DNA of 54,775 nucleotides from an uncultured Eubacteriales bacterium (GTDB taxonomy: Bacteria; Bacillota; Clostridia; Oscillospirales; Oscillospiraceae). Shown here piece by piece: positions 6,920 to 16,367 of this stretch. Location: the NCBI GenBank assembly GCA_900321275.1, contig ONVI01000024.1:1-54775 (forward strand), written 5' to 3'. The notes under the pieces were generated by a model. That model ran no database searches. It saw only the letters and a list, made by a program, of their open reading frames with translations, and was not told the origin of the DNA. Every line of letters begins with the position of its first letter. Position 1 is the stretch's first letter. Made by a program: the position numbers and the translations under genes.

Positions 6920-8335
6920 ATGAGAAAGACCAAGATCATCTGCACCATCGGCCCGTCCAGCGAAAATCCCGAAGTTTTCCGCGCCATGTGCAAGCAGGGC
7001 CTGAACGTGGCCCGCCTGAACTTCTCCCACGGCACCCATGAGGAGCACCAGAAGAAGATTGACATGATCAAGGCCGTGCGCGCCGAGCTGGGTCTGCCCA
7101 TTGCGATCATGCTCGACACCAAGGGTCCCGAGTACCGCATCCGCACCTTCAAAAAAGGGAAGGTCACCCTTGCCGACGGGGCGGACTTCACCTTCACCAC
7201 CCGCGACGTGGAGGGCGACGAGACCATCGTGTCCGTGAGCTACGCGGGCCTTGCCGATGACCTGGCCCCCGGCGACCGTATCCTTGTCAACAACGGCCTC
7301 GTCATCTTTGAGGTCACCGCCATCGAGGGCACGGAGATCCGCTGCACGGTGCTCACCGGCGGCGTTTTGTCCGACCGCAAGAGCATGAGCTTCCCCGGCA
7401 AGGTCATGCGCCAGGCCTATATGAGCGATCAGGACCGCGCCGATCTCCTGTTCGGCATCGAAAACGGCGTGGACTTCGTCGCCGCCTCCTTCGTCTCCTG
7501 CAAGCAGGACATCGTCGATTTGAAGAAGTTCCTCAAGGCCAACGGCGGCGGGGATATCGACGTCATCGCCAAGATTGAGAACCAGTCCGGCGTGGACAAC
7601 ATTGACGAGATCTGCTCCGTCTGCGAGGGCATCATGGTCGCCCGCGGCGACCTCGGCGTAGAGGTGCCGTTTACGGAGCTGCCCGCCATTCAGAAGCACC
7701 TCATCTCCAAGTGCCGCATGCTCGGCAAGCGCGTCATCACCGCCACCGAGATGCTGGAGAGCATGATCTCCAACCCCCGCCCCACCCGCGCTGAGATCAG
7801 CGACGTGGCCAACGCCGTCTACGACGGGACCAGCGCCATCATGCTCTCGGGCGAGTCCGCCGCGGGCAAGTACCCGGTCGACGCCGTGCGCGTCATGGGC
7901 GAGATCGCCGAGGAGACCGAGCGCCACATCGACTACAGGGCCCGCTTCCAGACCCAGCGCTTTGAGATCCACAACCGTGTGGACGCCATCTCCCACGCGG
8001 CCTGCACCATGGCCATCGACCTGGAGGCCAAGGCCATCGTCGTGACCTCCATCAGCGGCATGACCGTGCGCATGGTCTCGCGTTTCCGCGCGCCGATCAC
8101 GATCCTCGGCCTTGCCACCGGGGAGCGCGCGTGGTACAAGCTGGCGCTCTCCTGGGGCGTGCTGCCGCTTTTGACCGAGCAGTTTCCGAGCATGGACGTG
8201 CTCAACTACTTCGCCCTCAAGGAGGCCAAACGCGTTTTGAACCTCGACCCCGGCGACACCGTGGTCATGACCGGCGGCAACACCTCCGGCCAGAGCGGGA
8301 ACACGAACGTGATCCGGATTGAGACCGTGACGTAA
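6920..8335 (+). CDS. pyk: Pyruvate kinase
   Basis: Converts phosphoenolpyruvate and ADP to pyruvate and ATP, the last glycolytic step. 471 residues covering the TIM barrel (KIICTIGPSS, NVARLNFSHG, MLDTKGPEYR, the inserted beta domain about 70-165, IAKIENQSGVDNIDEI, MVARGDLGVE, ATEMLESM, and LSGESAAGKYP) and the C-terminal alpha/beta regulatory domain. It lacks the extra PEP-utiliser domain found at the C-terminus in many Bacilli. GGAAAGGAG precedes the ATG. Close linkage (16 bp) to a TRAP carboxylate transporter is unusual and suggests the imported acid feeds the PEP/pyruvate node. Confidence 0.97.
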   Translation: MRKTKIICTIGPSSENPEVFRAMCKQGLNVARLNFSHGTHEEHQKKIDMIKAVRAELGLPIAIMLDTKGPEYRIRTFKKGKVTLADGADFTFTTRDVEGDETIVSVSYAGLADDLAPGDRILVNNGLVIFEVTAIEGTEIRCTVLTGGVLSDRKSMSFPGKVMRQAYMSDQDRADLLFGIENGVDFVAASFVSCKQDIVDLKKFLKANGGGDIDVIAKIENQSGVDNIDEICSVCEGIMVARGDLGVEVPFTELPAIQKHLISKCRMLGKRVITATEMLESMISNPRPTRAEISDVANAVYDGTSAIMLSGESAAGKYPVDAVRVMGEIAEETERHIDYRARFQTQRFEIHNRVDAISHAACTMAIDLEAKAIVVTSISGMTVRMVSRFRAPITILGLATGERAWYKLALSWGVLPLLTEQFPSMDVLNYFALKEAKRVLNLDPGDTVVMTGGNTSGQSGNTNVIRIETVT

Positions 8336-8347
8336 GACAAACAGCCG

Positions 8348-8388
8348 ACAGGCAAGGGCGTTTAAAGCTCTTGCCTGTTTCCTTTTTT
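8348..8388 (+). terminator. pyk terminator
   Basis: ACAGGCAAGGGC pairs with GCTCTTGCCTGT around a 7-nt loop, followed by TTCCTTTTTT: a standard intrinsic terminator ending the TRAP-pyk unit. Confidence 0.9.
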
Positions 8389-8398
8389 GTGGTATGAT
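8371..8398 (+). promoter_or_regulatory. Possible promoter for the GH13-gluQ pair
   Basis: TTGCCT (8371-8376), a 16-bp spacer and TATGAT (8393-8398), with the -35 embedded in the right arm of the pyk terminator. The start codon at 8427 lies about 28 bp downstream. Confidence 0.5.
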
Positions 8399-8426
8399 AG
8401 GGAAAACTGTTTTCGGAGGTACTTTT

Positions 8427-9716
8427 ATGGCACACGACACCGACAAGAATTTACAGACGCAGGTGCTCTATTCCGTCTATGTCCGCGCGCACACGCCCGA
8501 GGGGACGTTCCGGGCCGTCATCCCCGACCTCGACCGCATCCGCTCGCTCGGGACGGACATCATCTGGTTCATGCCCATCCACCCCATCGGGATCGAGGGG
8601 AAGAAGGGCTCGCTCGGCTGCCCCTACGCAAACCGCGACTATCGCACGACAAACCCCGACTACGGCACGCTGGAGGATTTCAAGGCCCTGGTCGACGAGA
8701 TCCACGCGCGGGGGATGAAGGTGATGATCGACGTGGTGTACAACCACACCTCGCCCGACTCGACCCTGTATCGGACGCACCCGGAGTTTTTCTACCACGA
8801 CGCCCAGGGCAGGCCCGGCAACCGCTACGGCGACTGGGCGGACGTGATCGACCTCGACTATAATAACCCCGCGCTCTGGGACTATCAGATTGAGTCCCTG
8901 CGTTTCTGGGCCGGGATCGTGGACGGCTTCCGCTGCGACGTGGCAAGCCTCGTCCCGCTGGCGTTCTGGAAGCGGGCGCGCGCCGAGGTCAGGCAGGTCA
9001 ATCCCGGCTGCATCTGGCTGGCCGAAAGCGTCCACCTCAGCTTCGCGCTGGAGGCGCGGCGGCTTGGCTTCGACGCCATGCGCGATTCCGACGGCTTTGA
9101 GGCCTTCGATATGGAATACGACTACGACATTCGCGAGGTGTTCGACAGGCTCCTGCGCGGCGAGTGCCCGCTGTCCCACTGGGTCGACATGCTGAACTTT
9201 CAGGAGGGGGAGTACCCCGCCAACTACAACAAGCTGCGCTGTCTGGAAAACCACGACCAGCCCCGCATCGCCTCCTTTGTCACGGACATGGAGGCCCTGG
9301 TCAACTGGACGGCCATGCTCTACTTCCTCAAGGGCACGACGCTGATTTACGCCGGGCAGGAGTGGGCCGACACCCACACGCCCAGCCTCTTTGAGAAGGA
9401 GACCGTCGACCGCGAGACGGGCAGGTCCCTGATGCCGCTCATGAAGAAGCTGGCGGCGATGAAAAAGCGCCTCTTCACCGGGGACGACCATTTTCTGGGC
9501 AAAGCCGACGACGCGCACCATATCGCGGTTTTCCTGCGCCAGAACGCCGCCCGCCGCTGTGTCGGCGTCTTCTCCCTCCGGGCCGAAAACGCCTGGGTGG
9601 AAGTCCCCCTGCCCGACGGGGAATACCTCGACCATCTCAGCGGCGCCTCCGTGCGCGTAAAGGACGGCAAGCTCCGCTGCACCGGCACGCCGGTGATACT
9701 GGATAAGGTGAGATGA
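8427..9716 (+). CDS. GH13-family alpha-amylase or alpha-glucosidase, cytoplasmic
   Basis: A retaining glycoside hydrolase acting on alpha-glucosidic bonds. The 429 residues hold the four GH13 signatures: DVVYNHT (102-108), GFRCDVAS with the nucleophile Asp171, WLAES with the acid/base Glu200, and LENHDQ with the transition-state His276/Asp277. A short beta domain ends the protein. No signal peptide is seen, so it acts on imported or stored oligosaccharides in the cytoplasm. The start at 8427 has TCGGAGG 7 nt upstream; an in-frame ATG at 8394 is less likely because it would overlap the -10 region. It overlaps gluQ by 4 bp. Exact specificity cannot be read from the motifs. Confidence 0.9.
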   Translation: MAHDTDKNLQTQVLYSVYVRAHTPEGTFRAVIPDLDRIRSLGTDIIWFMPIHPIGIEGKKGSLGCPYANRDYRTTNPDYGTLEDFKALVDEIHARGMKVMIDVVYNHTSPDSTLYRTHPEFFYHDAQGRPGNRYGDWADVIDLDYNNPALWDYQIESLRFWAGIVDGFRCDVASLVPLAFWKRARAEVRQVNPGCIWLAESVHLSFALEARRLGFDAMRDSDGFEAFDMEYDYDIREVFDRLLRGECPLSHWVDMLNFQEGEYPANYNKLRCLENHDQPRIASFVTDMEALVNWTAMLYFLKGTTLIYAGQEWADTHTPSLFEKETVDRETGRSLMPLMKKLAAMKKRLFTGDDHFLGKADDAHHIAVFLRQNAARRCVGVFSLRAENAWVEVPLPDGEYLDHLSGASVRVKDGKLRCTGTPVILDKVR

Positions 9717-10642
9717 GCGAAAACACCGTCGGACGCTTTGCGCCGAGCCCTTCGGGGTATATGCACCTGGGCAACCTGCTCGCGATGCTGCTGGCGTGGC
9801 TGGACTGCCGCAAGCTCGGCGGGGAGATGGTCTTCCGCATGGAGGATCTCGACCCCGCCCGCTCCAAGCCAGCCTTTGCCGAAGCGATGGCGGCGGATCT
9901 GCGCTGGCTGGGTCTCGACTGGGATCGCGGCTGGCCGGAGGACGCCGCTTATGCCCAGTCCGGGCGCACGGCGGTCTATGAGGCGGCGTTTCACGAACTG
10001 GACGCACGCGGCCTGGTCTATCCCTGCTTCTGCACCCGGAGCGAGCGGCTGGCCGCGGCCTCGGCCCCCCACCCCGGCGAAAAGGAGTTTGACAGCGGCT
10101 GCCGCTGCGCCCGTCTGAGCGGTGCCGAGCGGGACGCCCTGCTGCGCAGCGGACGAAAGCCCGCCTGGAAGCTCCGCAGCCCGGACGCGGCGATCACCGT
10201 CCTCGACGGGCATTACGGCGAACTTACGCAGAACCCCGCGCGGGAGGGCGGCGACTTCATCATCCGCCGGGCCGACGGGGTCTACGCCTACCAGTTGGCG
10301 GTGAGCGTGGACGACATGCGCATGGGCGTGACGCGGGTGGTTCGCGGGCGGGATCTGCTGTCCTCCGCGCCGCGGCAGAAGTGGCTGATCGAGACCCTGG
10401 GCGGCACGGCCCCGGACTACTGCCACTGCCCGCTTCTTACCGGCGGACAGGGTAAGCTCTCCAAGCGGCTCGGCAGTCTGAGCACCCAGGTTCTGCGCAA
10501 AGAAAAGCGGCCCGAAGAGGTTGTCGGGCAGCTTGCCTTCCTCTGCGGCCTGACGGATCGCTGTGAGCCCGTCGCCGCGCGGGAGCTGATCGCGGGTTTT
10601 GACTGGGAGAAGGTTCGGAAAGAGGATATACCGATTGAATAA
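9713..10642 (+). CDS. gluQ: Glutamyl-Q tRNA(Asp) synthetase
   Basis: Truncated glutamyl-tRNA synthetase-like enzyme (GluQRS, YadB) that attaches glutamate to queuosine at position 34 of tRNA-Asp. The 309 residues contain only the catalytic core: the HIGH-type segment RFAPSPSGYMHLGN, zinc-type cysteines (CFCTR ... CRCA), and KLSKR as the KMSKS motif. The anticodon-binding domain of true GluRS is missing, and the length fits the 290-310 expected for GluQRS. The start overlaps the glycosidase stop (ATGA). The pairing with a GH13 enzyme has no obvious functional logic and may be operon convenience. Confidence 0.9.
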   Translation: MSENTVGRFAPSPSGYMHLGNLLAMLLAWLDCRKLGGEMVFRMEDLDPARSKPAFAEAMAADLRWLGLDWDRGWPEDAAYAQSGRTAVYEAAFHELDARGLVYPCFCTRSERLAAASAPHPGEKEFDSGCRCARLSGAERDALLRSGRKPAWKLRSPDAAITVLDGHYGELTQNPAREGGDFIIRRADGVYAYQLAVSVDDMRMGVTRVVRGRDLLSSAPRQKWLIETLGGTAPDYCHCPLLTGGQGKLSKRLGSLSTQVLRKEKRPEEVVGQLAFLCGLTDRCEPVAARELIAGFDWEKVRKEDIPIE

Positions 10643-10648
10643 GCAATA

Positions 10649-10680
10649 CGGCTCCCCGATTGGGGAGCCGCTGTCATTTT
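10649..10680 (+). terminator. gluQ terminator
   Basis: CGGCTCCCC (10649-10657) pairs with GGGGAGCCG (10662-10670), followed by CTGTCATTTTTC; it separates gluQ from the convergent spoIVB. Confidence 0.9.
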
Positions 10681-10688
10681 TCTTTGTC

Positions 10689-11681
10689 CTATGCCGCCTG
10701 ATCCATGGCGAGACCCGACGCCTTCAGCATGTCCTGGATGCTGACCGCGTAGCCCCGGGCGCTGTCGCTCAGAAAGACATGGGTCACGGCCCCCACCAGG
10801 CGGCCGTTCTGCAGGATGGGGCTGCCGCTCATGCCCTGGACGATGCCGCCCGTGCGCCCCAGGAGGGCCGGGTCCGTCACGGTGAACATGGCGTGGGTGC
10901 CCTCGCTGTCGCGGCAGACGCGGTTGATCTCCACGGCGAATTCCCGCGGAGCGCGCCCCTCGACGGTGGCGAGGATGGAGGCGGGCCCCGCCGTAATGAG
11001 GCCGATCTCCGCCGGGCGGTCGCCCAGGGCGGCGCTCATGTGGCCGAAGATGCCCACCTCGGTATTCCGCTCCACCGTACCGAGCGCGCGCGACAGGTCG
11101 GACACGCCGTTCAGCTCTCCCGGCGTGCCCGCGGAGCCTGGCTGCACCGCGACGATCTGCGCCTCGGTGATGCTGCCGTCGCGCAGGGGGACGGTCAGCC
11201 CCGTCTCGCTGTCGCTGATGCTGTGGCCCAGCGCCCCGAATACGCCGCTGTCGGGATCGCAGAAGGTGAGCGTGCCGATGCCGCTGAGCCCGTCGCGCAG
11301 CAGGATGCCCAGCATGGGGCGGCCCTCCTCCCCGACGGCGGGGGACACCGGTAGCTCCAGCTCCTGCGCGCCGCGCCTGATTTGCAGGGAGATCTCCTCC
11401 CCGCCCTCCTCCAGCGCCGCGATCAGCGAGGCCGCGTCCGACACGCTACGCCCGCCGGCCCCGCAGATGAGATCGCCGGTCTTCAGCCCCGCGTCCTCCG
11501 CGGGATGCATTGCCCCGTCCCCGGTCTCCACCGGGCAGAAGCCCGCCACGATCACCCCGTCGGCGCTGATCTGGATGCCCACCGCCTGCCCGCCCACCAG
11601 CAGCTCCTGCGCGTGTGCGGCGGGCGTCAGGCAGAGCAGCAGAAAAAGGGACGCAAGTCCCGTGAGAATACGTTTTTTCAT
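10689..11681 (-). CDS. spoIVB: SpoIVB peptidase (S55)
   Basis: Secreted serine peptidase made in the forespore; it signals across the septum by cleaving SpoIVFA, releasing SpoIVFB to activate pro-sigma-K. The 330 residues start with a signal peptide (about 1-24, cut after AHAQ), then a PDZ domain (about 30-110, with AGLKTGDLICGAGG). The S55 peptidase domain follows, with GALGHSIS (catalytic His153) and GIVQGMSGSP (catalytic Ser near 285), and the closing RGYAVSIQDMLK. It is shorter than the ~425-residue Bacillus protein. The ATG at 11681 has AGGAGG 8 nt upstream; the longer frame to 11765 lacks a ribosome site. Confidence 0.93.
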   Translation of the reverse strand: MKKRILTGLASLFLLLCLTPAAHAQELLVGGQAVGIQISADGVIVAGFCPVETGDGAMHPAEDAGLKTGDLICGAGGRSVSDAASLIAALEEGGEEISLQIRRGAQELELPVSPAVGEEGRPMLGILLRDGLSGIGTLTFCDPDSGVFGALGHSISDSETGLTVPLRDGSITEAQIVAVQPGSAGTPGELNGVSDLSRALGTVERNTEVGIFGHMSAALGDRPAEIGLITAGPASILATVEGRAPREFAVEINRVCRDSEGTHAMFTVTDPALLGRTGGIVQGMSGSPILQNGRLVGAVTHVFLSDSARGYAVSIQDMLKASGLAMDQAA

Positions 11682-11786
11682 AAAGGATGCCTCCTGCGTT
11701 TTTTTCACACGAATCAGTATGTGCGCAGGAGGACAAAATAAAGGCGGAACTGTCTGACAATCCATCCTTGTTTTTACGAAAACAAA

Positions 11787-11834
11787 GGAAGCGCTGATGA
11801 AATCGACGTGCGCGGCGATTTATGCAGCGTTTCC
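11787..11834. repeat. Palindromic copy of the GGAAACGCTGAATAAATCG repeat
   Basis: GGAAGCGCTGATGAAATCG (11787-11805) and its inverted partner at 11816-11834 form a 15-of-19 stem around a 10-nt GC-rich loop. The same half-site appears singly at 22101-22118 and 37375-37393. It lies between ruvX and spoIVB and may be a small mobile or REP-like element. Confidence 0.6.
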
Positions 11835-11875
11835 CAATGAGGACGGGCAGTTCCGCCGTTTAATATTGGGGATCT

Positions 11876-12286
11876 TTACCGGCCGCTGCCGAGATAGCCT
11901 TCCAGAATCAACGTTGCGGCGACGGCGTCGACATTTTTGCGGTGCTGCTTCTCCTTTTTCCCGGCGGCGTGGAGGATGGCGTGGGCCTCGACGCTGCTGC
12001 GCCGCTCGTCCCAGAGGATGACGGGAAGGCCGGTTTTTTCGATCAGCAGCTCCCGGAAGGCGCGGCTCTTCTCGGCGCGCGGGCCCTCCGTGCCGTCCAT
12101 GTTTTTCGGCAGGCCGAGCACCAGGGTGCCCACGTCCCGCGCCTTCGCCTCCTCCGCAATGCGGGAGGCGGCGCGCTCCATATCCCATTCCTGCATCGTC
12201 CAGGCCTCGCCCGCCAGCATCCCCAGCAGATCCGAAACCGCAAGCCCGATGCGCTGATCGCCGTAGTCGATCGCCATGGTCCGCAT
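11876..12286 (-). CDS. ruvX: Putative pre-16S rRNA nuclease / Holliday junction resolvase YqgF
   Basis: RNase H-fold nuclease of the RuvX/YqgF family, with a role in 16S rRNA 5' processing and a proposed role in junction resolution. The 136 residues include AIDYGDQRIGLAVSD (first metal-binding Asp), LVLGLPKNMDGTEG, WDERRSS and KNVDAVAATLILEGYL, the full set of family motifs. The ATG at 12286 follows GGAG at 9 nt; the upstream in-frame ATG at 12316 falls in a CTCCCTC/GAGGGAG repeat and has no ribosome site. It sits downstream of the GT2 and DUF2461 genes on the same strand. Confidence 0.93.
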   Translation of the reverse strand: MRTMAIDYGDQRIGLAVSDLLGMLAGEAWTMQEWDMERAASRIAEEAKARDVGTLVLGLPKNMDGTEGPRAEKSRAFRELLIEKTGLPVILWDERRSSVEAHAILHAAGKKEKQHRKNVDAVAATLILEGYLGSGR

Positions 12287-12330
12287 TTTTATATGCTCCT
12301 TTTTTTCTTCCCTCATGGAGGGAGCTAACT

Positions 12331-13374
12331 TTATTTCCTGTGTTTGATCTTCGTAAACAGATCGGGCGCCAGCTCTCCGGCGCGCGAGACCGTGTAGAAC
12401 GCCGCGTAATTGAGCGGCACGCTCTTCGTCCGGATCACCCGGCAGAGCGCCTGCACCGCGGGGCCGCCGAAGGCGTCCCGGCTGCGTTCCTGCACGCGCT
12501 CGTTTGTGACGGTGCGCCGGATTTCCTCCCGTTTTTCACGCGGGGTGAGGGTACACCTAGGGGAGAAGAGCGTGGTCATGCAGGAGAAGACGGACTTCAT
12601 GAACATATAGCGGAAGTCCCCCTCTTCCTCAACGGAAAAGCGGCGGCAGAGCTGCTCCATCCGCTCGTCCGACTGTACGCAGACGTCCAGCTTCTTATCG
12701 TAATAACGGGTGATGAGACTCTCCCCGGGGTACATGATGTACTGATATTTGCATTCCGGCAGGACGGCGACACTCGACGCCCGCTCCAGACAGTCATAGA
12801 TAAAGAGCCTGTCCTCGCCCCAGCGGTAGTCCTGAAAGCGCAGGCCGTTTTCCCGCACCAGCGGCGCCCGGAAGAGCTTGCCCCAGACCTGATTCAAAAG
12901 GTTTGCCTTATAGAGCCTTCCGAGGGAGGGGCCGATGGTCTCCGGCGTGTAGCGGGCGGCGGGCTCGAAGTATTCGATGACCTTCCCGTCCGGGTTCCGG
13001 ATCGAAAAGCCCATGAGGACGAGATCGGCGTCCCCGGCGTTTTCGATGGCGTATTCCAGGGCGTCGGGGGCGAGCAGGTCGTCCGCGTCGGAGAACATGA
13101 GGTATTCCGTCCCCTCCGGAACCTTCTCAAGGCCGATGTTGCGCGCCCTGGCGGGGCCGCCGTTTTCGACCGTGACGGGCAGCACGCGCGCATCCTCCTG
13201 CCGCAGCCGCGCAAGGATGGCGGCGGTGTCGTCCTTCGATCCGTCGTTTACCGCGATGAGCAGCAGATCCCCCATGGTCTGGGCGAGGATGCTGCGCACG
13301 GTGCGTTCGATTGTCTTTTCCGCGTTGTAGGCGGGCATGACCACCGCCGCGCGCGGGGCTTTGTTCTCTGTCAT
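12331..13374 (-). CDS. Family 2 glycosyltransferase
   Basis: GT-A fold transferase using a nucleotide-sugar donor, probably for cell-surface or exopolysaccharide glycans. Of the 347 residues, the first ~200 form the catalytic domain: VVMPAYNAEKTIERTVRSIL, VNDGSKDDT, NGGPARARNIGLE and FSDADDLL with the metal-binding DxD-type motif; WGEDRLF contains the likely catalytic ED. No membrane segment is evident, so it is likely cytoplasmic or peripheral. The start overlaps the DUF2461 stop by 4 bp (ATGA), so they are translationally coupled. Acceptor and sugar are unknown. Confidence 0.92.
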   Translation of the reverse strand: MTENKAPRAAVVMPAYNAEKTIERTVRSILAQTMGDLLLIAVNDGSKDDTAAILARLRQEDARVLPVTVENGGPARARNIGLEKVPEGTEYLMFSDADDLLAPDALEYAIENAGDADLVLMGFSIRNPDGKVIEYFEPAARYTPETIGPSLGRLYKANLLNQVWGKLFRAPLVRENGLRFQDYRWGEDRLFIYDCLERASSVAVLPECKYQYIMYPGESLITRYYDKKLDVCVQSDERMEQLCRRFSVEEEGDFRYMFMKSVFSCMTTLFSPRCTLTPREKREEIRRTVTNERVQERSRDAFGGPAVQALCRVIRTKSVPLNYAAFYTVSRAGELAPDLFTKIKHRK

Positions 13375-14054
13375 AGGCGTTTGTCCGGATCTCTCGGGCA
13401 GGAGAGATACACTTCCATCAAAAATTGATACATGGGCATAAGCTCCGCCCAGGCGTCGACCAGCGCGCCGGTCAGGGCGTCGCTGTATGCGGCCTCGCCC
13501 CAGTCGAAGCTCTTCTCGACCCCGGCCCAGCGGCGGTTGTACCAGTCGTCCAGCAGGGCGTCGCCGTGCAGCTTTTTGGGGCGCTTGTAAGGCTCCCCGC
13601 TGGGCGTCCAGCCCTTCTGCGAAAGCGCACGGGCAAGGCGGAGAAAGCGGGTGGGGTTTGCGTCGATCGCGCGGCGGAAGGCGTCCATCTGCGCGGGTGT
13701 CGCCGTATAAAAGCCCATGCCCCAGGCATAGGAGGCGGGCCCGATCTCAAACCAGAAGGCCGGCCCGTCGCGCAGGGCCCGGGAGTCCGCCGCCGTGAAC
13801 CACAGGTGATCCTTGTACGGCCCGCGCCCGAAGAGCCGCCGCGCGTCCCGGTAGATGCGCGAGAGATGCGCCGCGCCCTCAAAAGCGGGGAAGCGGGCGT
13901 TCATCAAATCAATGGTGTCTTTGGCCAGCGCCTTGAAGGGGGTATGGACAAAGTCCTCAAATTCCTGCCGGTGGGCGAGGAACCAGGGGCGTTCGTTGTT
14001 GAAGGACAGCTCCCAGAGGAAGCCGCCGGTTTTTTCGCTGAATCCGGTGAACAT
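13371..14054 (-). CDS. DUF2461 family protein
   Basis: A 227-residue protein of the DUF2461 (TIGR02453) family, whose function is not established. Seen here: FLWELSFNNERPWFLAHRQEFEDFV at the start, SRIYRDARRLFGRGPYKDHLWF in the middle, and GEPYKRPKKLHGD toward the end, the usual conserved blocks. It overlaps the glycosyltransferase by 4 bp. No good Shine-Dalgarno precedes the ATG; a TATAAT at 14112-14117 (minus strand), followed by an 8-bp hairpin (14088-14110), suggests the promoter and a structured leader, but the -35 is poor. Confidence 0.85.
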   Translation of the reverse strand: MFTGFSEKTGGFLWELSFNNERPWFLAHRQEFEDFVHTPFKALAKDTIDLMNARFPAFEGAAHLSRIYRDARRLFGRGPYKDHLWFTAADSRALRDGPAFWFEIGPASYAWGMGFYTATPAQMDAFRRAIDANPTRFLRLARALSQKGWTPSGEPYKRPKKLHGDALLDDWYNRRWAGVEKSFDWGEAAYSDALTGALVDAWAELMPMYQFLMEVYLSCPRDPDKRL

Positions 14055-14168
14055 AGGGGTACCAGTCTTTCATAGAGGATAGGTTTCTGTTCCGGGGTCA
14101 GGCCGGAACACATTATATAAATTGTGTTTATTTTAGCACAGCATCGCCCCCCGCGCAAGCATAGAGCG

Positions 14169-14197
14169 TTGACAAATCCGGCGCCGCAACCTATAAT
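14169..14197 (+). promoter_or_regulatory. Consensus sigma-A promoter for glnN
   Basis: TTGACA (14169-14174), exactly 17 bp, then TATAAT (14192-14197): a perfect consensus. The start site would be near 14204, leaving a leader of about 60 nt before the glnN ATG. Confidence 0.92.
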
Positions 14198-14262
14198 GAA
14201 CCGTCAGCGCCCCGTTTTCGGGCGCGGCATATCTTGCTTGATGCAGATTGCGGGGAATCTTT

Positions 14263-16356
14263 ATGAGTACAGTCACGGAACTTTTCGGCAGCATGGTTTT
14301 CAACGACTCCGTCATGCGGGAGCGCTTGCCCAAGGAAGTGTTCCGACAGGTTCAGCGCTCCATGAACGAGGGGCGCCGTCTCGACTCCGCCGCCGCCTCG
14401 GTGGTGGCCAACGCCATGAAGGACTGGGCCATTGAAAAGGGCGCGACGCACTTCACCCACTGGTTCCAGCCCATGACCGGCGTCACCGCCGAGAAGCACG
14501 ACAGCTTCATCACCCCCGTGGGCGGCGGCCGGGTCATTATGGAATTTTCCGGCAAGGAGCTCATCCAGGGCGAACCGGACGCCAGCTCCTTCCCCTCCGG
14601 CGGCCTGCGCGCCACCTTTGAGGCCAGGGGCTACACCGCCTGGGACCCCACCTCCTACGCCTTCATCAAGGACGGGGTGCTGTGCATCCCGACGGCCTTC
14701 TGCTCCTACGGGGGCGAGGCGCTGGATAAAAAGACGCCGCTGCTGCGCTCGATGGAGGCCATCAGCCGCGAGGGCCTGCGCGTTGTAAAGCTCTTCGGCA
14801 ACGAGGACGTGCGCTTCGTCAAGACCACCGTCGGCCCCGAGCAGGAGTATTTCCTCATCGACCAGGGCGTATACGAGCGGCGCAAGGATCTCCAGTACAC
14901 CGGGCGCACCCTCTTCGGCGCAAAGCCCCCCAAGGGGCAGGAGCTGGACGACCACTACTTCGGCGCCATCAAGCCCAGAGTGCGCGAATACATGAAGGAT
15001 CTGGATGAGGAGCTGTGGAAGCTCGGCGTCATGGCCAAGACCGAACATAACGAGGCGGCCCCCGCCCAGCACGAGCTGGCCCCGATCTATACCACCACAA
15101 ACATCGCCGCCGACCACAACCAGCTCACGATGGAGCTCATGCAGCGCATTGCGAGAAAGCACGGCATGGTGTGCCTGCTGCACGAGAAGCCCTTCGCGGG
15201 CGTCAACGGCTCGGGCAAGCACAACAACTGGTCCGTCGTCACCGACACGGGCGTCAACCTTCTCGAGCCCGGCGAGACCCCGGCGGAGAACGCGCTGTTC
15301 CTTCTTTTCCTCTGCGCGGTGATCCAGGCCGTCGACGACTATCAGGATCTCATGCGCATCTGCGTGGCCTCCGCGGGCAACGACCACCGCCTCGGCGCGG
15401 CAGAGGCGCCCCCGGCCATCATCTCCATCTTCCTGGGCGACGAGCTGAGCGCCATCCTGGACGCCATCGAAAAGGGCGCGCCCTACGGCTCAAAGGAAAA
15501 GGAGCTTTTCAAGGTCGGCGTGCATGTGCTGCCGAAGTTTCCCAAGGACACCACCGACCGCAACCGCACCTCCCCCTTCGCCTTTACGGGCAACAAGTTC
15601 GAGTTCCGCATGCCGGGCGCGTCCCAGTCCATCTCCGGGCCGAACGTGGTGCTCAACACCTGCGTGGCCGAGTCCCTGCGCCAGTACGCCAACCGCCTGG
15701 AGAAGGCGGCGGACTTTGACGCGGAGCTCCACGACCTCATCCGCGAGGTCATCCGCGCCCACCGCCGCATCATCTTCAACGGCAACGGCTACGGCGAGGA
15801 GTGGACCGTGGAGGCCGCGCGCCGCGGGCTGTGCAACTATCCCTCCACCCCCGACTGCACGCCCGAGTATCTGGCGCCGAAAAATGTGGAGCTCTTTACC
15901 CGCCACCGCATCTATACCGAGGCGGAGCTGCGCGCCAGGTGTGAGATGAAGCTTGCCGGCTATTCCAAGGTGCTGCACATCGAAGCCCTGACCATGATGG
16001 ATATGCTGTGGAAGGATATCCTGCCCGCGGTTTCCGCCTGCACCTCGGATCTGGCCAGAGCCGCCAACGAGAAAAAAGCGCTCTCGCCCCAGATGGACGT
16101 GAGCTACGAGACGAAGATCGTAAACGAGCTGAGCAATCTCTCCGCCTCCGCCGCCATCCACGGCCGCGCGCTGGAAGCCGCGATGGAGGGACTCCGGGAC
16201 GAGAGCGACAGCCTCGCCGCCGCCCGCTACTACCGCGACAGGGTCTTCCCCGCCATGCAGAGCCTGCGGGCCGTGGTGGACGAGATGGAGCTGCGCTGCG
16301 GCTCGAAGTACTGGCCGTACCCGAGCTACGGCGAGATCCTGTTCAGCGTGAAGTAA
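14263..16356 (+). CDS. glnN: Glutamine synthetase type III
   Basis: ATP-dependent glutamine synthetase of the large GSIII class found in Bacteroidetes, cyanobacteria and many Clostridia; assimilates ammonia into glutamine. The 697 residues match the class length (about 700-730, versus 440-470 for GSI). Recognisable blocks are [12 protein letters not shown] near the N-terminus, [10 protein letters not shown] (metal-binding Glu), [31 protein letters not shown] (nucleotide and substrate site), and [16 protein letters not shown]. The ATG at 14263 follows GGGGAATC; an in-frame ATG at 14248 is weaker. A perfect promoter suggests strong constitutive expression, and no glnR-type operator is apparent. 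It is followed 11 bp later by a secreted protein gene. Confidence 0.97.
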   Translation: MSTVTELFGSMVFNDSVMRERLPKEVFRQVQRSMNEGRRLDSAAASVVANAMKDWAIEKGATHFTHWFQPMTGVTAEKHDSFITPVGGGRVIMEFSGKELIQGEPDASSFPSGGLRATFEARGYTAWDPTSYAFIKDGVLCIPTAFCSYGGEALDKKTPLLRSMEAISREGLRVVKLFGNEDVRFVKTTVGPEQEYFLIDQGVYERRKDLQYTGRTLFGAKPPKGQELDDHYFGAIKPRVREYMKDLDEELWKLGVMAKTEHNEAAPAQHELAPIYTTTNIAADHNQLTMELMQRIARKHGMVCLLHEKPFAGVNGSGKHNNWSVVTDTGVNLLEPGETPAENALFLLFLCAVIQAVDDYQDLMRICVASAGNDHRLGAAEAPPAIISIFLGDELSAILDAIEKGAPYGSKEKELFKVGVHVLPKFPKDTTDRNRTSPFAFTGNKFEFRMPGASQSISGPNVVLNTCVAESLRQYANRLEKAADFDAELHDLIREVIRAHRRIIFNGNGYGEEWTVEAARRGLCNYPSTPDCTPEYLAPKNVELFTRHRIYTEAELRARCEMKLAGYSKVLHIEALTMMDMLWKDILPAVSACTSDLARAANEKKALSPQMDVSYETKIVNELSNLSASAAIHGRALEAAMEGLRDESDSLAAARYYRDRVFPAMQSLRAVVDEMELRCGSKYWPYPSYGEILFSVK

Positions 16357-16367
16357 TCTTGACCCTT

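Noticed and set aside
6839-8446. 535-codon minus-strand frame
   Set aside because: Antisense to pyk; composition rich in His, Asp, Val and Gly typical of shadow frames.
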